The notes under the pieces: generated by a model | Told to the model about the DNA's origin: nothing | What the model saw: only the letters and a program-made list of their open reading frames with translations | Database searches by the model: none | In this document: one piece after another, positions 57,313 through 64,000 of the stretch | How positions within the stretch are numbered: the first letter of the stretch is position 1 | Layout of the letters: every line of letters starts with the position of its first letter | Assembly (NCBI GenBank): GCA_963782475.1 | Contig: CAWAJW010000012.1 | Location: 1,116,001-1,180,000 of the forward strand | Reading direction: 5' to 3' | DNA: 64,000 nucleotides | Source of the DNA: CAVQBP01 sp963782475 | Lineage (GTDB): Bacteria > Bacteroidota > Ignavibacteria > Ignavibacteriales > Ignavibacteriaceae | Made by a program: the position numbers and the translations under genes

Positions 57313-59061
57313 TCAGGAGAAATAAAGATATATTGCAAGAATACATAATACAAGAATAATAGATGCTACTAAATCACCTCTGGACCAGCTGCTTCTATTT
57401 TCTTTCTTCATTTCCATGGTTGTAGTAGAATAGGTTAATCCATCTAATTTTTCATAACTTGGTTCATTAGTCATGTAGCTTACTACAATCATTACCACAA
57501 TGCTAACAATGAAAATTAAAAGGCTGTAATATTGGAAAAATATATTATTAATTATCCATAAGAATGATCCCTGTGTGTAAGTTGTATCTAATAATTTTAC
57601 GGGTGTATCTACTGCAAGTCTAAACAATCCCATTAAAAAACCAGTAATCAATGCGGCCATACATCCTTTTGCATTTAACCTTTTCCAGAAAACTCCCAGG
57701 AAAAAAACAACGAAAATCGGAGGTGCGAGATATGCCTGGACACCTTGCAAGTAATCATAAAGTCCCCTTCCTCCTTGAATGACCGGAATCCACAATAATC
57801 CGATAATAACCATAACAGTAGTAGCTACACGTCCCATCCACACTAATTGTTTTTGCGATGAATTGGGTCGAAGTCTTGAATAAAAATCCATTGTAAATAA
57901 TGTTGATGATGCATTAAATACACCGGCTAATGAACTCATTAACGCTGCCAAAAGCCCGGCGACGACGATACCTCTTATACCCACGGGAAGTACGTAAGCT
58001 ACCATTAATGGAAAGGCTGCCTGGGCGTTTTCTCGAATTATATGGCCGCTTGCATCGAGCATTTGATTTTGAATTGCAGGTATAACACCGTTTTTTGCAA
58101 TAGCGAAACATATAATGCCGGGAAGAATAAAAATAAATACAGGTAAAAGTTTAAGGAAACCTGCTGCAATTGAACCTCTTCGGGCTTCTGTTATATTTTT
58201 TGCACTTATAGCTCTTTGAACAATATACTGATCAGTTGTCCAATACCATAATCCAATTATCGGAGCACAGAAAAGCATTCCAAGCCATGGATAATTATCA
58301 TTAAAATACCATGCCATTTTTCCAGCTTCCTTTATCGGGGCCCAGGTGCTTTCAACTCCATGAGGTATCATAGGTTTCCAGAGGTTTAACATTTCAGGGC
58401 TTACAGTTGATTTTAAGACATCCCATCCACCTAAAGCATGCAAACCAAAAATAGTAACCAGTATTGAACCTACAATTAATATTATTGTCTGCAAAGCTTC
58501 TGTATAAGCAACAGCGCGCATACCTCCCAGCACAGTATAGAGACCCGTTAGTACAACAACTAAAATAGATCCGATCCAAAAACTGTTCAATCCCGCAAAT
58601 CCAATATCTGGCAGCAATACACTGAATACTACACCACCGGCAAAAATACCGACTGCAATTTTAGTAAGGATATATGCTACTAAAGAAATTAAGGATAGCA
58701 GAGTTCTTGCACTTGGAGAAAAGCGTTTTTCAAGGAATTCAGGCATTGTAAAAACTTTTGAACGCATATAAAAAGGAGCCATTATCCATCCCAGAACAAG
58801 AAGACACCAGGCATGTAATTCGTAATGAGCCATGGCCACTCCATCGGTAGCTCCCGAACCGGCTAATCCAACTAAATGTTCTGAACCGATATTTGAAGCA
58901 AAAATGGAAGCGCCAACTATAAACCAACCTAGATGGCGCCCAGCCAGAAAATAATCTGTTGACGTTTCTTGCTTTTGTTTAATAACCCACCAGGCTAGAC
59001 CTAAGATAATGGCAAAATAACCAGCTATTATTATCCAATCTAAAGTTTGTAAGGTTGACAT
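57313..59061 (-). CDS. SSS-family sodium/sugar cotransporter
   Basis: A 582-residue membrane protein with about 14 helices. The N-terminal TDYFLAGRHLGWFIVGASIF and ASNIGSEHLVGLAGSGA are the SGLT sodium-site region; GGMRAVAYTEALQT and WYWTTDQYIVQRAISAKN are family blocks. It imports sugar with sodium. Placed between the epimerase and ara kinase, the likely substrate is L-arabinose. Confidence 0.92.
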   Translation of the reverse strand: MSTLQTLDWIIIAGYFAIILGLAWWVIKQKQETSTDYFLAGRHLGWFIVGASIFASNIGSEHLVGLAGSGATDGVAMAHYELHAWCLLVLGWIMAPFYMRSKVFTMPEFLEKRFSPSARTLLSLISLVAYILTKIAVGIFAGGVVFSVLLPDIGFAGLNSFWIGSILVVVLTGLYTVLGGMRAVAYTEALQTIILIVGSILVTIFGLHALGGWDVLKSTVSPEMLNLWKPMIPHGVESTWAPIKEAGKMAWYFNDNYPWLGMLFCAPIIGLWYWTTDQYIVQRAISAKNITEARRGSIAAGFLKLLPVFIFILPGIICFAIAKNGVIPAIQNQMLDASGHIIRENAQAAFPLMVAYVLPVGIRGIVVAGLLAALMSSLAGVFNASSTLFTMDFYSRLRPNSSQKQLVWMGRVATTVMVIIGLLWIPVIQGGRGLYDYLQGVQAYLAPPIFVVFFLGVFWKRLNAKGCMAALITGFLMGLFRLAVDTPVKLLDTTYTQGSFLWIINNIFFQYYSLLIFIVSIVVMIVVSYMTNEPSYEKLDGLTYSTTTMEMKKENRSSWSRGDLVASIILVLCILAIYLYFS

Positions 59062-59120
59062 AATTATTTCCTTATATATGAACTATGTTTTTTGAATTAC
59101 AATTGATTTAAAAGCTAAAA

Positions 59121-60290
59121 TCATTTTACAGAAAATTCATAAGTTGTAGTTTGTCTATAAGTATTTCCGGGTCTTAAAACTACTGAAGGAAAATTCTCTT
59201 CATTTGGTGAATCCGGAAAATGCTGGCATTCCAAACAGAGACCGGTCCTATATTTATAATAAATACCCTCTTTTCCTCTGTCTTTGCCGTTCAAAAAATT
59301 TCCTGTGTAAAACTGTATGCCAGGTTCATCCGTTAACACTTTCATAAATATGCCGCTGGTCGAATCATACACAGTTGCTGCTTCTTGTACTGAACCATTA
59401 TAATTATTGAGGACCCAATTATGGTCATAACCTCCTGCATATTTCAACTGCTGAAAATCATCATTAATTCGTTTACCAATTTTAGTTGGTTGTCTAAAAT
59501 CCATTGGAGTATTGGCTACATCTTCAAGCTGTCCAGTGGGAATTAATGTACTATCGACAGGTGTAAATTTATCTGCATTAATCATTAGTATGTCATTTAA
59601 GATTGTATTCTCAGGGTTTCCTGAAAGATTAAAATAGCAATGGTTTGTAGGATTTAGTATTGTAGGTTTATCTGTTGTAGCTTTATAATCTATTTTTAGC
59701 CCATTATCATCGGTCAGGGAATAAGTGACTGTAAGAGTTAATGTTCCCGGATACCCCTCTTCTCCATCGGGACTTACGTAAGTTAATTGCAATGAAGGAT
59801 TATCACCGTTCAATTCTTTCGCGTCCCAAACTCTTTTATTAAATCCAATAGTTCCTCCATGTAATGAATTTTGCCCATCATTTATTGAAAGTTGATATTC
59901 TTTGCCATCTAAGGTAAATTTTCCTTTGGCAATTCTATTTCCGTAACGTCCTACGATTCCGCCGAAATAAGAGCTGCCTTTTACGTAACTGGAGAGACTA
60001 TCATATCCTAATATTACATCTTCAGCTTTTCCGTTTTTATCAGGGACTTTAAGCTTAATAACTGTTGCACCATAATTCATAATTGTGGCACTCATTCCAC
60101 TATTATTGGTCAACGTAAATGCATAAATATTTTCTCCATTTTGGAGAGTACCGAAAAGTTCTTTTTTCACCATATTATGATCCTGTTTATTGCATGAAAA
60201 AAATGCTAGGATAGAAATAAAAATTAAAAATAAATTTAGCTTTTTTTCTCTCATTTTTTTGTCCTCTTTTAAATGCTGAAAGATAAACAT
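59121..60290 (-). CDS. Lipoprotein aldose 1-epimerase (mutarotase)
   Basis: I prefer the start at 60254 (MREKKLNLFLIFISILAFFSC), which gives a clean lipobox; the 60290 start adds 12 residues. The mature part is GalM-type: GRYGNRIAKGKFTLDG, the catalytic His in NPTNHCYFNLSG, YDHNWVLN and the Glu in GLCLECQHFPDSPNEENFPS. It interconverts alpha and beta anomers of the sugar outside the inner membrane, before uptake. It is the first gene after the operator at 60386-60420, so it leads the ara operon. Confidence 0.92.
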   Translation of the reverse strand: MFIFQHLKEDKKMREKKLNLFLIFISILAFFSCNKQDHNMVKKELFGTLQNGENIYAFTLTNNSGMSATIMNYGATVIKLKVPDKNGKAEDVILGYDSLSSYVKGSSYFGGIVGRYGNRIAKGKFTLDGKEYQLSINDGQNSLHGGTIGFNKRVWDAKELNGDNPSLQLTYVSPDGEEGYPGTLTLTVTYSLTDDNGLKIDYKATTDKPTILNPTNHCYFNLSGNPENTILNDILMINADKFTPVDSTLIPTGQLEDVANTPMDFRQPTKIGKRINDDFQQLKYAGGYDHNWVLNNYNGSVQEAATVYDSTSGIFMKVLTDEPGIQFYTGNFLNGKDRGKEGIYYKYRTGLCLECQHFPDSPNEENFPSVVLRPGNTYRQTTTYEFSVK

Positions 60291-60333
60291 TTTTTTATAA
60301 ATATATATTTTAGAATTGTTTCACCAAAAAAAA

Positions 60334-60341
60334 CAAAGATA
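60334..60341 (-). promoter_or_regulatory. Candidate -7 element TATCTTTG of the ara operon
   Basis: Reading the minus strand, TATCTTTG matches TAnnTTTG. It lies 43 bases before the upstream start codon of the epimerase gene and about 45-80 bases after the two operator half-sites. Confidence 0.4.
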
Positions 60342-60385
60342 AATAACTTTAAATAAAGTTATATAATAACGTATATTAAATATTC

Positions 60386-60420
60386 ACCATATCACGTTGA
60401 AACTTAACCATTTTGCGTAA
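60386..60420. promoter_or_regulatory. Two direct half-sites for the XylR-type regulator, 21 bp apart
   Basis: ACCATATCACGT (60386-60397) and ACCATTTTGCGT (60407-60418) agree at 9 of 12 positions and are exactly 21 bp apart, two helical turns. This is the spacing of AraC-type direct repeats. The second site extends to TTAACCATTTTGCGT, which recurs before the GH51 gene. It lies 96 bases or more upstream of the epimerase gene. Confidence 0.65.
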
Positions 60421-60503
60421 TTAGGCTAAATAATTGATTAATAAATTATTAAAATAATATTGTGTGAAGTGATTTCGGAATTTTTTCACGCCCCTGGTCC
60501 GGA

Positions 60504-61655
60504 TTATTTCGGGGTCTTTATTTTCCTAAATTCCCTTGGGCAATTACCTTTTTCTCTTTGAAAGTATCTAGATATATGTTCAGCACTGCTAAAGTCAAGT
60601 CCATAAGCAATTTCTGAAATGGATAAATCAGTCTCTACAAGCAGTTTGCTGATATGTTCAACCCTGATTCTTCTAATTTCAGAATTTATAGATCTTGCTA
60701 ATTTATTTTTGAAACGCTGTTCCAGACTTCTGCGTGATAGTAATGTTGATTCGACAACATCTTTAACTTTTATGTCTTTACGAAAATTCTGTCGAATAAA
60801 ACTTATTGCCTTGGTTAATTCCTTATCTTCAGTTGCTATAATATCAGTTGAATGTCTCGTTCTTACATATGTGGGCTTTACATCAATGTTTCTATGTATG
60901 GTGCTTATATTATTCATCATAGAATCAAGCAATTTTGCTGTTTCATATCCAGCTTTTTCGATATTTAAGGCCACGCTGGTCAATGGAGGATCGCATAAAT
61001 CGCAAATCAGATCGTCGTTGTCAACTCCTATAACAGCTACATCTTCGGGTACATGAAGCTCAGCGATTTTACATGCTTCAATAACATGTTGTCCTCTGTC
61101 GTCATTACATGCCATAATGCCTATAGGTTTAGGGAGGCTCTTTAACCAATCTGCCATAAACTTTTGTTCATTCTCCCATTTCCGCTTTGAGGATTTTTGA
61201 TGGTTAATGAAAATTGAAATATTATATTCTCTATCAGTAAGATATTTTACAAAATATTTTTGTCTTTCCAATGACCAGGGGAAATCATCAAATCCGCAGT
61301 ATGCAAAGTTTTTAAGCCCCATACTCAGCAGATGATCTGCAGCCATTTTACTGATGCTTTCTCCATCGGTTTTAACAGCAGGAAATTCAGGATAAGTTTC
61401 ATTATTATGTGGCACCCAAATAGTTGGTAAGTTTAATTCCAGAAGTTTTTTTGAATTTTTAGTATTTCTCATAATAATACCATCAGCATGCCAATCTTTA
61501 AGCTTTGGATATGGATAACTTGACGGTAGTCCGCTTGGTTCCCGATAAAAGGCCCATGGTCCATGAAGGCGTGCATATTTGGTAATACCCAGGAGTAATC
61601 TCCTTCCAAAAGCCCGGGATGTTTCTACAATTAAAATAACTCTTGGTATATGCAT
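60504..61655 (-). CDS. XylR-type transcription regulator (sugar-binding domain plus AraC HTH)
   Basis: A 383-residue protein. Residues about 5-270 form a periplasmic-binding-protein-like sugar domain (VILIVETSRAFGRRLLLGI, GIMACNDDRGQHVIEACK, VAVIGVDNDDLICDLCDPPL). Residues about 280-382 are an AraC double HTH (SLLSRRSLEQRFKNKL-like and ISEIAYGLDFSSAEHISRYF). This is E. coli XylR architecture. In this locus the ligand is probably L-arabinose. It would act on the operators at 60386-60420 and 61924-61938. It is coded just upstream of the operon it should control. Confidence 0.9.
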   Translation of the reverse strand: MHIPRVILIVETSRAFGRRLLLGITKYARLHGPWAFYREPSGLPSSYPYPKLKDWHADGIIMRNTKNSKKLLELNLPTIWVPHNNETYPEFPAVKTDGESISKMAADHLLSMGLKNFAYCGFDDFPWSLERQKYFVKYLTDREYNISIFINHQKSSKRKWENEQKFMADWLKSLPKPIGIMACNDDRGQHVIEACKIAELHVPEDVAVIGVDNDDLICDLCDPPLTSVALNIEKAGYETAKLLDSMMNNISTIHRNIDVKPTYVRTRHSTDIIATEDKELTKAISFIRQNFRKDIKVKDVVESTLLSRRSLEQRFKNKLARSINSEIRRIRVEHISKLLVETDLSISEIAYGLDFSSAEHISRYFQREKGNCPREFRKIKTPK

Positions 61656-61923
61656 AGTTCGAAAATTTGATTTGATATTATTAAAAACTTTTGAAATAAA
61701 AATTAGAGTTTCGAAGAATATCCAATTACTTGATTTATTTTATTAAAATATTTTTTAGTTTACTTTTTCTATTTTATTTTAATTAAGTTAAATTTTTGTC
61801 TAATATTAGGAATAAAGTCATATTTAATTTTGCTGTATATGTTAACATGAAATTAAAATTAATAGTATTACTTGGAAGAAAAGATAGTAATAACCGATGA
61901 AAAAAGAAATATTAAAGTTAAGA

Positions 61924-61938
61924 TTAACCATTTTGCGT
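61924..61938. promoter_or_regulatory. Operator copy for XylR-type regulator at GH51 promoter
   Basis: TTAACCATTTTGCGT is identical to 60404-60418. Here a second half-site 21 bp away is not visible. The site overlaps a possible -35 box (TTGCGT), the position for a class II activator. Confidence 0.6.
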
Positions 61939-62027
61939 TAAATACATATATATTTATAAATAGAAACCGGTAAGTTGACCAATAAAATATCCCAATAATC
62001 ATTATTTAAAAGAAAAATAAAATTTAA

Positions 62028-62033
62028 AAGGAG
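62028..62033 (+). promoter_or_regulatory. Strong Shine-Dalgarno AAGGAG of GH51 gene
   Basis: AAGGAG lies five bases before ATG 62039 and fixes that start. Confidence 0.7.
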
Positions 62034-62038
62034 AAAAT

Positions 62039-63586
62039 ATGATCTCTTTAAGACTAATTATCCTTGTAATTATTTTGAACTTTATTTTATTAAAAGATGC
62101 TGATGGACAGAACAAAATTGTTGTAAATGCTGATCTCGGCATTCAAAAAATAAATAAAGAAATTTACGGCCAATTTGCCGAGCATCTTGGTCACTGTATT
62201 TATGGCGGTATTTGGGTTGGAGAGAATTCATCGATCCCAAATACCAGAGGGATTAGAAATGATGTAGTTGATGCTTTAAAGGAAATTGATGTCCCTGTAG
62301 TTCGCTGGCCGGGGGGATGTTTTGCAGATACATATCATTGGAAGGATGGAATAGGTCCCGTGGATCAACGTCCTTCAATAGTTAACACCAACTGGGGAGG
62401 AGTTACGGAAGACAACAGTTTCGGAACTCATGAATTTCTTGATTTTTGTAATATGATCAATGCCGAACCGTACATTTGCGTAAATGTTGGAAGCGGAACT
62501 GTTCAGGAAGCTGCAGAGTGGGTAGAATATGTAAACTCTAGCAATAAAAGCCCAATGACTGAGCTTCGAAAGAAAAACGGACGTGAAAAACCATGGAATG
62601 TAAAATACTGGGCAGTTGGAAATGAAAGCTGGGGATGCGGCGGTAATATGACGCCCGATTATTATTCCGATGTTTTTAAAAGATTTTCCACCTATATGCG
62701 TACAGGCAATCTTTATAAGGTTGCCAGTGGAGGAACAGATGCTGATTTTAACTGGACTGAAACAGTCATGAAGCAGACACAAAACTATCGAAATTTAATT
62801 CAAGGTTATTCTTTCCATTACTATACGGTTGCCCATGGATGGGATAATAAGGGTTCGGCTACAAATTTTAATGAAGACGATTGGTTTGGTACTATGAAAA
62901 ATACTTTGGTAATGCAGGATAGACTGGAACGCCATATTGCCATAATGGATGAATATGATCCTGATAATAGAATAGGATTAATTGCTGATGAATGGGGTAA
63001 CTGGTTTAATGTTGAACCTGGTACAAACCCGGGTTTCCTTTTACAGCAGAACACTTTGCGCGATGCGGTGACGGCAGCTCTTTATCTCAATATTTTTAAT
63101 AATCATGCAAGACGGGTTAAGATGGCTAATATAGCGCAACTTGTTAATGTGCTTCAATCAATGCTGCTTACAAAAGATGATCAGATTGTTAAAACTCCGA
63201 CTTTCTATGTATTTAAAATGTACAAAGTTCATCATGAAGCCACTCTGCTTCCAATCAATGTTAAATGTCAGGATTACACTTATAATGAAAATTCATTACC
63301 AAGTATTACTGCGTCAGCTTCAAAGGACAGCACCGGGAAAATTCATATTTCGCTGGCTAATTTAGACCCCGATAATAACAGAAATGTTGAAATTGATTTT
63401 CGAGGTTCAAAACCTCTGGGTAAAGGTAAAGGAGAAATTATTACATCGAAAAATATGAATGATTATAATGATTTTGGAAAGCCTGAAAAGGTTGATATCA
63501 AAGATTTTTCTGATTTTCATCTGCAAAATAATGTACTGATTTTGAATCTCCCGTCTAAATCGGTAGTTACAGTTGAATTATATTAA
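62039..63586 (+). CDS. Secreted GH51 alpha-L-arabinofuranosidase
   Basis: A 515-residue protein with signal peptide (to DADGQ). GH51 hallmarks: IYGQFAEHLGHCIYGG, VVRWPGGCFADTYHWKDG, acid/base Glu in WAVGNESWGCGG and nucleophile Glu in GLIADEWGNW. It releases L-arabinose from arabinan or arabinoxylan. It is divergent from the regulator and shares its operator with the ara operon. Confidence 0.95.
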   Translation: MISLRLIILVIILNFILLKDADGQNKIVVNADLGIQKINKEIYGQFAEHLGHCIYGGIWVGENSSIPNTRGIRNDVVDALKEIDVPVVRWPGGCFADTYHWKDGIGPVDQRPSIVNTNWGGVTEDNSFGTHEFLDFCNMINAEPYICVNVGSGTVQEAAEWVEYVNSSNKSPMTELRKKNGREKPWNVKYWAVGNESWGCGGNMTPDYYSDVFKRFSTYMRTGNLYKVASGGTDADFNWTETVMKQTQNYRNLIQGYSFHYYTVAHGWDNKGSATNFNEDDWFGTMKNTLVMQDRLERHIAIMDEYDPDNRIGLIADEWGNWFNVEPGTNPGFLLQQNTLRDAVTAALYLNIFNNHARRVKMANIAQLVNVLQSMLLTKDDQIVKTPTFYVFKMYKVHHEATLLPINVKCQDYTYNENSLPSITASASKDSTGKIHISLANLDPDNNRNVEIDFRGSKPLGKGKGEIITSKNMNDYNDFGKPEKVDIKDFSDFHLQNNVLILNLPSKSVVTVELY

Positions 63587-63908
63587 TCTGAATGACATTT
63601 TAAAAAGCTTATTAATTTAAAATGATAAAATAGCAGATAAGATCTGAAAAAGAGGAGTGGTGTTATTAGGGATGAACATATTGCATATTTTAAGAGTGGC
63701 TGATCAAAAAGTAGCATAGATTATAGGATCCATTCTTGGTGTGCTTAATCTATACTTCAAAAAAAGAAAATTATAATTTAAATTTAATTGATATCTTAAA
63801 TTATATTCAAAAATTTTATCTTTTGGTTAGCCTCACTTTTTTTTATAAACTATAAATTTTTAATTCCTTTTCAATTTTAAATATTTTATTTCGCATTTGA
63901 TTGGTTCA
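63587..63908. other. Intergenic region after GH51 gene
   Basis: A 322-base AT-rich region between convergent genes. I see no open frame, terminator hairpin with a clear T-tract or mobile element that I can support. Confidence 0.5.
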
Positions 63909-64000
63909 TCATTCCTCTGAAAAGATATATTCCATTTTCGGTTTAGTTTCAATGTCATACAAATAAGTCTTTCTTAACTCAACCGTTTTTAGTTCCGCCT
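63909..64000 (-). CDS. C-terminal end of an unknown gene, 5' part outside window
   Basis: On the minus strand a frame of 30 codons is open from the window edge and ends in two stops (first TGA at 63911-63909). The residues (ELKTVELRKTYLYDIETK then PKMEYIFSEE) and codon choice look coding. Too little remains to name a family. Confidence 0.4.
   Translation of the reverse strand, partial: AELKTVELRKTYLYDIETKPKMEYIFSEE

Larger units (their letters stand above)
61656..62038. other. Divergent regulatory region between xylR-type gene and GH51 gene
   Basis: A 383-base AT-rich spacer. It holds the exact 15-base operator copy (61924-61938), a possible TTGCGT plus TATAAA promoter pair with a 16-base spacer right after it, and a strong Shine-Dalgarno. 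No other feature is supported. Confidence 0.6.

Noticed and set aside
63640..63760. Possible insertion-sequence remnant after the GH51 gene
   Set aside because: No inverted ends, no transposase fragment; only AT-rich sequence with stops in all frames.

Overview
The window looks like a chromosome segment from a low-GC, didermic bacterium of the Ignavibacteria or a close relative in the Chlorobi/Bacteroidetes superphylum. Four proteins end in a type IX secretion C-terminal domain of the NYPNPFNPST type, which is a hallmark of that group. There are also many lipoproteins and OmpA-type proteins, Bacteroidetes-like TAnnTTTG promoter motifs, and weak Shine-Dalgarno use. I saw no rRNA, tRNA, CRISPR array or intact insertion sequence.

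Bases 1-17064 are all on the + strand and form one block. It opens with a pentapeptide-repeat protein (cut by the window edge), a DUF3540 protein and a DUF4150/PAAR-like spike protein. These three families travel together as effector-loading modules of type VI or related contractile injection systems. They are followed by an OmpA-family protein, an FHA-transmembrane-lytic transglycosylase fusion, a PP2C phosphatase, a Ser/Thr kinase with PEGA repeats, two TPR/CsgG-like proteins, a beta-barrel protein and a giant type IX cargo protein. FHA, PP2C and kinase together match the threonine-phosphorylation switch known for type VI secretion. The most interesting reading is that this is the edge of an undescribed contractile-injection locus with a phospho-threonine switch tied to peptidoglycan remodelling.

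Bases 17080-20377 are a compact arsenic operon on the - strand: arsR, small thioredoxin, ArsP/YraQ-type permease, arsC, acr3. It has a textbook sigma-70 promoter and two copies of one operator. Bases 20500-29550 hold housekeeping and RNA-related genes: NYN/LOTUS protein, THUMP methyltransferase, Uup-type ABC-F ATPase, DEAD-box helicase, YwbE, and a PLP enzyme. Bases 29775-50832 are mixed: GH2 beta-galactosidase, cell-wall amidase, DUF2254 membrane protein, tag, type IX cargo proteins, AraC-type regulator, macro domain, EamA transporter, enolase, OmpA, and a TPR/response-regulator cluster.

Bases 51475-63586 are an L-arabinose catabolic locus. On the - strand lie a XylR-type regulator, lipoprotein aldose epimerase, SSS sugar transporter, araB, araD, araA, a HAD phosphatase and a sorbitol-type dehydrogenase. 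A divergent GH51 arabinofuranosidase lies on the + strand. A 15-base sequence is shared exactly by the epimerase and GH51 promoters. At the epimerase promoter a second half-site lies 21 bp away, as expected for an AraC-family dimer. The pathway is: release arabinose (GH51), mutarotate, import, isomerise (AraA), phosphorylate (AraB), epimerise (AraD) to D-xylulose 5-phosphate.

Eight genes are broken by about eleven single-base indels, nearly all one extra base, and several of them are conserved enzymes. This looks like residual long-read assembly error, so I annotate these genes as single reading units with the shift site noted rather than as pseudogenes.
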